A stretch of 64,000 nt of DNA from Seonamhaeicola algicola. Its GTDB lineage: Bacteria; Bacteroidota; Bacteroidia; Flavobacteriales; Flavobacteriaceae. How positions within the stretch are numbered: the stretch's first letter is position 1; every line of letters begins with the position of its first letter. Both the position numbers and the translations under genes were made by a program. The stretch spans positions 620,001 to 684,000 of the forward strand of contig NZ_VOSC01000012.1 in assembly GCF_007997385.1 (NCBI RefSeq), given 5' to 3'. Under the pieces are notes generated by a model, which saw only the letters and a program-made list of their open reading frames with translations, did not search any database and had not been told where the DNA came from. Below are positions 26,703 to 34,388 of this stretch, piece by piece.

Positions 26703-27401
26703 TCAGTTTTCTTTTTTAAACATATTACTTACATTATTTAAAACATCACCTTTTACTAACCAAGAAATGCCAAAAGGAATGATGGCTGTGGTTTCAAAAA
26801 CAAACACATAATAATCTGTAAAGCCAATATGTATATTCAGTTTTTCAAAAATTATTAAAACAATAATTAGTGTAATAGATAACCACACTAAGTTACCACA
26901 TATTTTATAAATTTTGTTGTTAATGTCATTAGTGCTTCGGGTAAATTTGTATTTAGACATCCACCCCATTGTAAACATAAAAATGCCAGCAGCTACTAAA
27001 TGAATGGTGTTTTTAAAGTCGTTATTATGCCCTAGCAAAGGGAAATTTTCATCTCTGCAAATAATATCAACTGAAGCGCTTAAACTACCCTTACAACATG
27101 TTGGAATAAATACAACTACTAAAGCAGCAATACCACCAATATTGGTAAGCACATCGTCACTAATTTTTTCAGAATTTGTATCAAAAGTATAGCCTTTATA
27201 TGATAGTAAAAACAAGCCAAAAGCTGATAGAATTATAATAAAAATAAGCGATGGCAATGGTTTGTAGTAATAATGACTTATTGAAGCTAATAGTTCACCT
27301 TCAGTAAAATAAAGTAAAAAAGGAAGAAATAAACCTAAAAAACCAATAAGTTTTCTAATTCTGTAATCAGCAATTTTTAGGTCTTCGTTTTGGGGTTTCA
27401 A
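26703..27401 (-). CDS. Multi-spanning membrane protein, DUF998-like
   Basis: A 232-residue integral membrane protein with about six predicted helices. The motifs SISHYYYKPLPS, a central FIPT followed by Cys-Cys, and a conserved His in NTIHLVAAGIF resemble a family of six-helix proteins I associate with DUF998, but I am not certain of that name. It converges on the penicillin-binding protein gene (14-base gap) and lies downstream of the terminator of the DUF3078 gene. No function can be proposed. Confidence 0.7.
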   Translation of the reverse strand: MKPQNEDLKIADYRIRKLIGFLGLFLPFLLYFTEGELLASISHYYYKPLPSLIFIIILSAFGLFLLSYKGYTFDTNSEKISDDVLTNIGGIAALVVVFIPTCCKGSLSASVDIICRDENFPLLGHNNDFKNTIHLVAAGIFMFTMGWMSKYKFTRSTNDINNKIYKICGNLVWLSITLIIVLIIFEKLNIHIGFTDYYVFVFETTAIIPFGISWLVKGDVLNNVSNMFKKEN

Positions 27402-27438
27402 TGTTTAGTACTTTATCAAATGAATAGTTTAAAATTAA

Positions 27439-27468
27439 AAAAACCTCTTAACTAATTAAGAGGTTTTT
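27439..27468 (-). terminator. Rho-independent terminator after the DUF3078 gene
   Basis: A perfect 13-bp stem, AAAAACCTCTTAA at 27439-27451 with TTAAGAGGTTTTT at 27456-27468, 4-base loop. Read on the minus strand it is followed by a T run, 21 bases after the DUF3078 stop. Confidence 0.9.
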
Positions 27469-27489
27469 GGTTAATTTATTTAAAATGTT

Positions 27490-28419
27490 TTAAAACTTGT
27501 AGCTTAAACCAAGTGTCCAGTAAGTTTGTAAATCGTTATCAACATCATCAAAACCAGTTGCTGTTGCAGGGTCTTGTGCTAAAGCATAGTTTAATGCCTC
27601 TTGTTTGTTGTTACGTAAACCAAAATCAAAACCAACACCAATCATTTTCCAAAGTGTGTAGCTAAATGAGTTTGTCCACGTCCAGTTTGATAAATCGCTA
27701 GATTTGTAACTTTGGAAAGCCGATAGGTTTGTTTTAAAGTTTATAGCACCAAGTTGCCTTGTGTAGTCTGCTACTATTTTAGCACCCATAGATGAATCAA
27801 AAACAGCATCATTATCAGCAAATACAAAGTTGTAGTTTAATGGATGAATTACTACTATTAAGTTTTCAATAGGCGTCCAAGTAGCACCAACACCAACATC
27901 TAAATAACCAGGGTCATTAAAATTGTTTAAAAGTGTTGTTCTGTATTCAAGTAAACCTGAAACTGCTAAAGTTTTAGTAAGATTTCTACCGTAAAGCGAT
28001 GAAAGGTTAAAAACATCAGTAGTTGGTTCAAAACTATCATCGGCATCAGTACCGTTGTCTTTGTCATCTAACTTTACCCAAGCTAAATTGGTGTTTAAAG
28101 CGTTTCTCCAGAAAAATTTCTCTTCAATTAAGTTAGCAAATGCGTTAAAAGTAAAACCAATATTACCAGAGTTGTTGTTGGGTTTATCTTGTGCGTACCA
28201 ATTGTTAAAACCAGATAAACTTCCGCCAATGGTACCAAATGCTCCTGTTCTCCACCCTGGAAGGGCATCAATTTTAGCTTGAATAGCATTTGCTTCGGCT
28301 TGTGCTTTGTCAGCTATAGCTTGTTTTTCAGCTTTTTGTGCTTTTAATTCTTCCTTGGTTTGTGCGTTAATGGAAATAACTCCTAAAAACAACATACCTA
28401 ATACTAGTACTTTTTTCAT
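27490..28419 (-). CDS. DUF3078 outer-membrane protein
   Basis: A 309-residue exported protein. Signal peptide MKKVLVLGMLFLGVISINA is followed by an Ala/Lys/Gln-rich coiled coil at about 20-50, then a beta-barrel-like region with alternating aromatic strands ending in TLGLSYKF. The WRTGAFGTIGGSLSGFNNWY block is typical of DUF3078, a family found mainly in Bacteroidota. It has its own candidate promoter and terminator and so appears separate from the suf genes upstream. Function unknown. Confidence 0.85.
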   Translation of the reverse strand: MKKVLVLGMLFLGVISINAQTKEELKAQKAEKQAIADKAQAEANAIQAKIDALPGWRTGAFGTIGGSLSGFNNWYAQDKPNNNSGNIGFTFNAFANLIEEKFFWRNALNTNLAWVKLDDKDNGTDADDSFEPTTDVFNLSSLYGRNLTKTLAVSGLLEYRTTLLNNFNDPGYLDVGVGATWTPIENLIVVIHPLNYNFVFADNDAVFDSSMGAKIVADYTRQLGAINFKTNLSAFQSYKSSDLSNWTWTNSFSYTLWKMIGVGFDFGLRNNKQEALNYALAQDPATATGFDDVDNDLQTYWTLGLSYKF

Positions 28420-28444
28420 GTAACGTAATTTTGTTTTGTTTATG

Positions 28445-28452
28445 CAAATATA
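28445..28452 (-). promoter_or_regulatory. Candidate -7 element for the DUF3078 gene
   Basis: On the minus strand the sequence reads TATATTTG, an exact TAnnTTTG match, 25 bases upstream of the ATG. No clear -33 box. Confidence 0.4.
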
Positions 28453-28492
28453 CGTGTTAGACCCAAGTTTTGGTTTAGGTCACAGAAAAATA

Positions 28493-28999
28493 TTACTTTT
28501 TTTTGTAAAGTGGTACAGCAGAACATGCCTCACCATACATAATAGATTTAGCTACAGGTTTTAGTTTGCTAATAGCCATTAAATAAGCGTTTTGTGGTAC
28601 TGGTTTATTGGTGCAGCCTTTTATAATAACGGGTGCATTTTTGTATTTTGAAGTGTCAAGATTATTAATAATATCTTGATAAATAACTGTTTCTAAGGTG
28701 TTTAAATTTCCTACTACTATTTTTTTAGCATAGGGTTCTAAGTTTACAGTTAAAAGCATGTATGCCCAACCAGGTATTATGGCATCAGTACTACAGGTTA
28801 AGGCTACATAGGTGTTTTGGTATTGCTCCCAATTGTGGTTTTTAACCTGTTCTCTAAAGTCTTTTTCGCGTAGAACGAAACCTTCAAAAAGCCAATCTTT
28901 AATATCAAAAACAATGCGTGCTCCTTTAGGATAAAAATCCTCAAGATCAAAAGTTATTAATTTGCTATTAGCAACACGATTTACTATTTCGTTGGCCAT
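28493..28999 (-). CDS. DUF2480 family protein in the suf cluster
   Basis: A 168-residue cytoplasmic protein matching DUF2480, a family found in Bacteroidota and usually in suf operons. No enzymatic motif is recognised. It has three Cys residues in conserved-looking contexts: LTCSTD (Cys69), IKGCTNKPVP (Cys129) and GEACSAVPLY (Cys159), the last almost at the C terminus. It lies 35 bases after the SufT-like gene and ends the run of suf genes. A role in Fe-S cluster assembly or transfer is inferred from neighbours and cysteines. Confidence 0.85.
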   Translation of the reverse strand: MANEIVNRVANSKLITFDLEDFYPKGARIVFDIKDWLFEGFVLREKDFREQVKNHNWEQYQNTYVALTCSTDAIIPGWAYMLLTVNLEPYAKKIVVGNLNTLETVIYQDIINNLDTSKYKNAPVIIKGCTNKPVPQNAYLMAISKLKPVAKSIMYGEACSAVPLYKKK

Positions 29000-29034
29000 T
29001 GTAAATATTTAAAAGTTTAGTGTTTTAACGTAAA

Positions 29035-29361
29035 TTATAACATTCCTAACTCTAATTTGGCTTCTTCGCTCATTAGGTCTTGGCTCCAAGGTGGATCAAA
29101 AGTTATTTCAACTTCACAATTATTAACATCGTTTAAAGACTTTACCTTTTCTTCAACCTCTAGTGGCAATGTTTCGGCAACAGGGCAGTTTGGTGTGGTA
29201 AGGGTCATTAAAATTTTAACGTCGTAATCTTCGTTTACAAAAACGTCATAAATTAATCCTAATTCGTAAATATCTACCGGAATTTCAGGGTCATAAATAG
29301 TTTTTAAAACATTAACTATTTTTTCGCCTAAAGCATTTGTATCTATTGTTGAGTCACTCAT
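29035..29361 (-). CDS. DUF59/MIP18 family Fe-S assembly protein (SufT-like)
   Basis: A 108-residue cytoplasmic protein with the DUF59 fold. Hallmarks are DPEIPVDIYELGLIY (24-38) and the Cys motif TTPNCPVAE (Cys59). Members support maturation of Fe-S proteins (SufT, the eukaryotic CIA protein MIP18, PaaD). It lies 86 bases after sufE, in a spacer containing two small hairpins, and is followed by the DUF2480 gene. Confidence 0.92.
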   Translation of the reverse strand: MSDSTIDTNALGEKIVNVLKTIYDPEIPVDIYELGLIYDVFVNEDYDVKILMTLTTPNCPVAETLPLEVEEKVKSLNDVNNCEVEITFDPPWSQDLMSEEAKLELGML

Positions 29362-29379
29362 AAAGCATATTCTTTTACC

Positions 29380-29440
29380 GTTTCCACGAAAGCGGAAAAC
29401 CTTATTGTTAATATAAATCCTACTTTGGCAGGAAATTCAA
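29380..29440 (-). repeat. Two small imperfect hairpins between sufE and the SufT-like gene
   Basis: On the plus strand, 29380-29400 reads GTTTCCAC, GAAA, GCGGAAAAC, an 8-pair stem with one bulge and a G-U wobble when transcribed from the minus strand. The segment 29417-29438 pairs AATCCT with AGGAAATT around ACTTTGGC. Neither has a T run, so they do not look like terminators. They resemble the short CG-core palindromes scattered between genes in flavobacterial genomes. Confidence 0.45.
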
Positions 29441-29447
29441 AATACAA

Positions 29448-29870
29448 TTATTTTAATTGTGTTTGGTACGCAATGGCGTACATTTTTAGTTGTTTTACCA
29501 TACTAACCAAACCGTTTGCTCGGGTAGGCGATAGGTGTTCTTTTAGTCCAATTTTATCAATAAAACTGGTGTCTGCATCAATAATATCTTTTGGATGCTG
29601 ATTTGAAAATGCTCTAATTAAAATAGCAATTATACCTTTTGTAATTATGGCATCACTATCGGCTGTGAAAACTAGTTTATCATCATCCATTTCGGCATGT
29701 ACCCAAACTTTACTTTGGCAACCTTTAATAATATTATTATCGGTTTTATATTGGTGGTTAATTAAGGGTAATTCTTTCCCTAAATCAATCATATATTGGT
29801 AACGTTCTTCCCAATCTTCAAACATTGAGAATTCGTCTATTATTTCATTTTGAATATCTTCAATCGTCAC
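29448..29870 (-). CDS. sufE: SufE family sulfur acceptor
   Basis: Accepts persulfide sulfur from SufS and passes it to the SufBCD scaffold. From the GTG at 29870 the protein begins VTIEDIQNEI and has 140 residues, the family norm, placing the acceptor cysteine at position 51 (IKGCQSKVW), the same number as in E. coli SufE. An upstream in-frame ATG at 29900 would add ten residues, but an exact TAnnTTTG box lies between the two, so I prefer the GTG. It follows the META gene (39 bases) and precedes the SufT-like gene. Confidence 0.93.
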   Translation of the reverse strand: MTIEDIQNEIIDEFSMFEDWEERYQYMIDLGKELPLINHQYKTDNNIIKGCQSKVWVHAEMDDDKLVFTADSDAIITKGIIAILIRAFSNQHPKDIIDADTSFIDKIGLKEHLSPTRANGLVSMVKQLKMYAIAYQTQLK

Positions 29871-29886
29871 GGTGTCAAATTTTAAA

Positions 29887-29894
29887 CAAAAATA
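29887..29894 (-). promoter_or_regulatory. Candidate internal promoter for sufE
   Basis: TATTTTTG on the minus strand is an exact -7 match, with TTGA 19 bases upstream as a weak -33 box. It ends 16 bases before the proposed GTG start and lies just after the META gene, and may give sufE, sufT-like and DUF2480 their own transcript. Confidence 0.45.
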
Positions 29895-29909
29895 CAACAA
29901 GAAAAATTG

Positions 29910-30701
29910 CTATTCAATGTTTTGTGCTATTGATAAGATTTCTTTAACAACTTTTGCAATTTTTGGATGCGGATTTTCATGGTCAAACGGTTGTGTTTCA
30001 TACGTTTCACCATTTAAAGTAATGGTTAGTTTAGCAAGCGCTGCACCATCAAATTGATGTTTTTTACTTGGTGGCTGTAATGTATCTAGTGTTTTTAAAT
30101 CTATGCTATCAATTAAATTTTTAAGGGTTTCCCATTTAGATTTAGTATAACGCTTTTTTTCACCTTCTGCTTCACGCGTAGTGCTAATTTTGGCAAAATT
30201 ATTATCAATTTTAATTTGTTTAAAGTAACCTCTTGATGTTTGCGTGTATTCAAAATTAATACTAGGTTTAACGTTATTTACTACAGCTTCAAGTATTGTT
30301 TCAGTATTATTAAAAAGTATTAAACTATCGTTTTTTACAGTTATTTTGTTGGCACCTTGCAATGCCCTTAAAATGTTTTTTTCTAAGGTGTTTTTGTGGG
30401 GTGCACACATTTTTCGTGTGGTTGCTAATGGGCCTAATTTTATGGTTTCATTATCTGTTTTATAGTTGCCAAAAAAATTATTACAGCCTGCAAAACCAGA
30501 TACTTGTTTGGTTTTAGTATTAAATTCTATAAATAAACAATGCGTAGTTACATTGTTGCCATTTACAGTTTTTATAGTGTATTTATTTTGAAGTGTGATG
30601 TTTTGATAGGTGTTTTTTTCTGAAATATTTAAAACCGTTTCTGTTTTTGGTGTTCCGCATTTTAACACAAAAATGCTGAAAATTATTAGCGTATATTTCA
30701 T
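29910..30701 (-). CDS. META domain lipoprotein
   Basis: A 263-residue exported lipoprotein (lipobox VLKC, Cys15). The META/HslJ-like domain occupies about 30-140 with FAGCNNFFGNYK and GPLATTRKMC, typical of the family; the roughly 120-residue C-terminal extension has no family I recognise (SRGYFKQIKI, GAALAKLTI). META proteins are envelope proteins of ill-defined role, in some species linked to heat or antibiotic resistance. It lies between sufS and sufE on the same strand, although an envelope protein has no obvious part in cytoplasmic Fe-S assembly. Confidence 0.82.
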   Translation of the reverse strand: MKYTLIIFSIFVLKCGTPKTETVLNISEKNTYQNITLQNKYTIKTVNGNNVTTHCLFIEFNTKTKQVSGFAGCNNFFGNYKTDNETIKLGPLATTRKMCAPHKNTLEKNILRALQGANKITVKNDSLILFNNTETILEAVVNNVKPSINFEYTQTSRGYFKQIKIDNNFAKISTTREAEGEKKRYTKSKWETLKNLIDSIDLKTLDTLQPPSKKHQFDGAALAKLTITLNGETYETQPFDHENPHPKIAKVVKEILSIAQNIE

Positions 30702-30819
30702 TTATATTACTTTGAATTTACTAACTAATTTACAAAAAACATACCGCAAATTTATGAGGTTGATTTTCATTAATTAAAATACTTCAGAATTAAAAAATCT
30801 TTTTGGCTGTTTTAAGATG

Positions 30820-32034
30820 TTAAGACAACATCATTTTAGCTTTTTTTATCCCTTCTGCCAAAATATCAATTTCAGCTTTGGTATTATAAAATGCAAACGA
30901 AGCACGCACTGTGCCTGGTATTTTATAAAAATCCATGATGGGTTGCGCGCAATGGTGGCCTGTTCGTACAGCAATTCCTAATTTGTCTAAAATGGAGCCC
31001 ACATCATACGGGTGAATACCTTCTAAATTAAACGATAATACAGATGTTTTTTGTTTTGAAGTACCATAAATTTTCAAGCCTTCAATATCTAAAAGTTTTT
31101 TAGTAGCGTACTGCAATAAGTCATTTTCATAATTTGCAATAGCTTCAAAACCAATACTGTTCATGTAATCAATGGCAGTACCAAAAACAATACCACCAGC
31201 AATGTTTGGTGTGCCGGCTTCAAATTTATGTGGTAAATCGGCGTATGTGGTTTTTTCAAAAGTAACTTCGGCAATCATTTCGCCACCACCTTGGTATGGC
31301 GGCAGTTTTTTTAACCAAGCTTCTTTACCATAAAGCATACCAACCCCGGTTGGACCACACATTTTATGAGCAGATGTTACATAAAAATCTACATTTAAAG
31401 CTTGAACATCTGGTTTTAAATGTGGGCATGCTTGAGCGCCATCAATTAAAACGGCGGCACCAACAGCGTGTGCTTTTTCTATAATTGTTTCAATGGGGTT
31501 TATAGTACCCAAAGCGTTTGAAATATGGTTACAAAAAACCAATTTTGTATTTTTTGATAGTAGTTTGTCATACGCGGTCATTACCAATTCACCTTCATTA
31601 TTCATTGGAATAACGTTTAGTGTGGCACCGGTACGCTCGCACAACATTTGCCAAGGTACAATATTACTGTGATGCTCTAAAGCTGAAACAATAATGTTAT
31701 CGCCTTTTTTTAATGACGAAGAAAAACCATTGGCTACTAAGTTAATACTATGTGTTGTGCCTGATGTAAATATGATTTCATGAGAAAATTTAGCATTAAA
31801 ATGTGCTTGTATTTTTTTTCGGGATTCCTCATACAAATCTGTAGCTTCCTGACTTAGAGTGTGAACACCACGATGAATATTTGCGTTGTAGTTTGAATAA
31901 TAATTTACAATAGCATTTATTACTTGTTGTGGTGTTTGCGAGGTAGCAGCATTATCAAAATATACTAAAGGTTTTCCGTTTACTTTACGTGAAAGTATTG
32001 GAAAATCTTTTCTTATGTTTTCAACGTTTAACAT
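30820..32034 (-). CDS. sufS: Cysteine desulfurase SufS
   Basis: PLP enzyme, group II, that removes sulfur from cysteine as a persulfide for Fe-S cluster assembly. The fold-type I signature is TSAHKMCGPTGVG with PLP-binding Lys224. The catalytic loop VRTGHHCAQP carries the persulfide Cys362. Other family marks are YFDNAATSQTP at the N terminus and ALEHHSNIVPW. It is 404 residues, normal for SufS. It follows sufD after a 151-base spacer that contains the second copy of the intergenic repeat, and precedes the META gene. Confidence 0.96.
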   Translation of the reverse strand: MLNVENIRKDFPILSRKVNGKPLVYFDNAATSQTPQQVINAIVNYYSNYNANIHRGVHTLSQEATDLYEESRKKIQAHFNAKFSHEIIFTSGTTHSINLVANGFSSSLKKGDNIIVSALEHHSNIVPWQMLCERTGATLNVIPMNNEGELVMTAYDKLLSKNTKLVFCNHISNALGTINPIETIIEKAHAVGAAVLIDGAQACPHLKPDVQALNVDFYVTSAHKMCGPTGVGMLYGKEAWLKKLPPYQGGGEMIAEVTFEKTTYADLPHKFEAGTPNIAGGIVFGTAIDYMNSIGFEAIANYENDLLQYATKKLLDIEGLKIYGTSKQKTSVLSFNLEGIHPYDVGSILDKLGIAVRTGHHCAQPIMDFYKIPGTVRASFAFYNTKAEIDILAEGIKKAKMMLS

Positions 32035-32040
32035 GGTTGT

Positions 32041-32156
32041 TTTTTAGCCCCGATAGAAACGGCATCCTTTTTTGTTTTGGGTAAAAACCTTATAAATTGG
32101 CTTTTAGATAGCACAAAACAAAAAAGATACAGTGGATAGCGGGAATTAGCTACTAA
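32041..32156 (-). repeat. Intergenic repeat, copy 2 (REP-like), between sufD and sufS
   Basis: Read on the minus strand, it has the same ordered boxes as 4881-4956: TTCCCGCTATCC, TATCTTTTT, a variable middle, AAAAAGGATGCCG, then CTATCGGGGCTAAAAA. The middle is about 40 bases longer here, and an inner perfect 13-bp stem (CTTTTTTGTTTTG with CAAAACAAAAAAG) is present. Its downstream end is only 6 bases from the sufS start. Confidence 0.75.
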
Positions 32157-32185
32157 TAAAAATTTTATACTGAAATTACTCAGTA

Positions 32186-33499
32186 TTACAAATCGAAACC
32201 AATATTAACACCCAATTGGTTTGCTATAATTTTAGTAATGCGTTGTTTTAGTTCTGGTATTTTAACTGAGCTTAAAACGTTATTACTAAATGCATACATT
32301 AGTAATGCTTTGGCTTCTTTTTCTGGTATACCGCGAGAACGCATGTAAAACAATGCACTTTCATCTAACTGGCCAATGGTACAACCGTGTGAGCATTTTA
32401 CATCATCTGCAAAAATTTCTAGTTGTGGTTTGGTATTTATTGTTGCTTTATCGCTTACTAAAATATTATTATTGGCTTGAAAAGCGTTTGTTTTTTGGGC
32501 TTCTTTTTCAACAACTACTTTGCCGTTGAATACGCCTGTGGCACTATCTGAAAATATACCTTTATAATCTTGATGACTTTCGCAGTTTGGCTCAATGTGG
32601 TGTACAAGGGTATTGTGGTCTACGTGTTGTTTGTTGCCAATAATGGTAACGCCTTTTAGTGTTGAGTCTATACGTTCGCCTTCTTGATAGAAATTAAGGT
32701 TATTACGTGTTAATTTACCACCAAAAGAGAAGGTGTGTACAGAGGCAAAACTTTCTTGTTTTTGTTTTATGAAGGTGTTATCAATTAATGATGCGTTTTG
32801 CACATCGTTTTGTATTTTATAATAATCTACAATAGCGCGTTTTTTGGCAAAAATTTCGGTAACACTGTTGGTTAAAACCGGGTTGCTTGTTAGGCTTTGA
32901 TGGCGCTCAATAATTTGCACGTGTGCATTTTCTTCAACAACAATTAAGTTACGTGGTTGTAGCATGCTTGCGCACTCTAAACCTGTTGAAAAATGTATAA
33001 TTTGAATAGGCTTATCGGCTATTTTGTTTTTTGGTATGTGTATGTAGGCGCCTTCTTTAGAAAATGCTGTGTTTAATGATGATAAGCCATCTGTAGTGGC
33101 TGCTTTATTAAAGTAATTTTCAATTACTAACCTGTATTTTGGTTTTGTTAATGCGGCAGACATAAGGCAAACATCAATACCATCATGCGTGGTTGCAGAT
33201 AGGTGCGATGAGTATTTGCCATCTACAAATACAATTTTATAAGTGTCTATATCATGAATGAAATACTTTTTTACATCCTTATAATCTAAAGCGTCTTCTT
33301 TTTTTGGAAAAACGCTGTAGTCTTCTTTTAAAATTTTGTTTAAAGATGTGTATTTCCAAGCTTCATCTTTTTTTGTTGGAAAGCCTTTGGTTTCAAAGGT
33401 TTTTATAGCTTCGTTACGAACATCGTTAACGTAGGCGTTACCTTCGGTTTGGTTTTCAAAAACTATGAAAGATGATAATAATTTGTCTTTTAAATCCAT
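32186..33499 (-). CDS. sufD: Fe-S cluster assembly protein SufD
   Basis: Scaffold subunit that pairs with SufB in the SufBC2D complex on which clusters are built. The 437-residue protein shows the beta-helix core with NLIVVEENAHVQIIERH and the conserved C-terminal region EIFADDVKCSHGCTIGQLD followed by YMRSRGIP, matching the SufB/D family. It lies 91 bases after sufC on the same strand. Confidence 0.95.
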   Translation of the reverse strand: MDLKDKLLSSFIVFENQTEGNAYVNDVRNEAIKTFETKGFPTKKDEAWKYTSLNKILKEDYSVFPKKEDALDYKDVKKYFIHDIDTYKIVFVDGKYSSHLSATTHDGIDVCLMSAALTKPKYRLVIENYFNKAATTDGLSSLNTAFSKEGAYIHIPKNKIADKPIQIIHFSTGLECASMLQPRNLIVVEENAHVQIIERHQSLTSNPVLTNSVTEIFAKKRAIVDYYKIQNDVQNASLIDNTFIKQKQESFASVHTFSFGGKLTRNNLNFYQEGERIDSTLKGVTIIGNKQHVDHNTLVHHIEPNCESHQDYKGIFSDSATGVFNGKVVVEKEAQKTNAFQANNNILVSDKATINTKPQLEIFADDVKCSHGCTIGQLDESALFYMRSRGIPEKEAKALLMYAFSNNVLSSVKIPELKQRITKIIANQLGVNIGFDL

Positions 33500-33590
33500 T
33501 CTTTTAAGTTGAAATGTTTAAACGTTTAAAAGCAAAAAGGTGATGTTAACTTTAAACCTTGCAAACTTTTTACTTTTAACTTAGAGTTGG

Positions 33591-34340
33591 TTATGCCATC
33601 TCTTGTTTAATCCAATCGTATCCTTTTTCTTCAAGTTCGTGAGCCAGTTCTTTAGTGCCCGATTTTACTATTTTACCGTTATGTAAAACGTGTACAAAAT
33701 CTGGTACAATATAATCTAACAAGCGCTGGTAGTGCGTAATTACAATTACAGCATTGTCTTTGCTTTTTAGTTTGTTTACGCCGTTTGCAACAATACGAAG
33801 CGCATCAATATCTAAACCAGAGTCTGTTTCATCAAGAATAGCTAGTTTAGGTTCTAACATAGCCATTTGAAAAATTTCATTACGCTTTTTTTCACCACCC
33901 GAGAAGCCTTCGTTTAAAGAGCGCGATAAAAATTTACGGTCTATTTCTAATAAATCAGATTTTTCGCGGATTAGTTTTAGCATGTCTTTTGCAGGCATGT
34001 CTTCTAAACCTTTAGCTTTACGTGTTTCGTTAATTGCTGTTTTTATAAAGTTTGTTACCGATACACCTGGGATTTCTACAGGATACTGAAATGATAGAAA
34101 TATACCTTTATGAGCGCGTTCTTCGGCTGCTAATTCTTCAATATCTTCACCATCAAAAATTATGCTTCCTTCAGATACTTCGTATTCTTCTTTTCCTGCA
34201 ATTACTGATGAAAGCGTACTTTTACCAGAACCATTAGGTCCCATAATAGCATGTACTTCGCCTGGTTTTACTTCTAGATTTATACCTTTTAAAATGCTTT
34301 TATCTTCAACACTTGCGTGTAGGTTTTCTATCTTTAACAT
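33591..34340 (-). CDS. sufC: Fe-S cluster assembly ATPase SufC
   Basis: ABC-type ATPase of the SufBCD complex; soluble, not a transporter. Walker A GPNGSGKST (34-42), signature SGGEKKRNE, Walker B LAILDETDSGLD, H-loop VITHYQRLL. At 249 residues it has the usual length. The gene is between sufB (48 bases) and sufD. Confidence 0.97.
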   Translation of the reverse strand: MLKIENLHASVEDKSILKGINLEVKPGEVHAIMGPNGSGKSTLSSVIAGKEEYEVSEGSIIFDGEDIEELAAEERAHKGIFLSFQYPVEIPGVSVTNFIKTAINETRKAKGLEDMPAKDMLKLIREKSDLLEIDRKFLSRSLNEGFSGGEKKRNEIFQMAMLEPKLAILDETDSGLDIDALRIVANGVNKLKSKDNAVIVITHYQRLLDYIVPDFVHVLHNGKIVKSGTKELAHELEEKGYDWIKQEMA

Positions 34341-34388
34341 ATGTATTGGCTTCGTTTTTTTGTAATATTTTAATTTGAAATTATTGGT

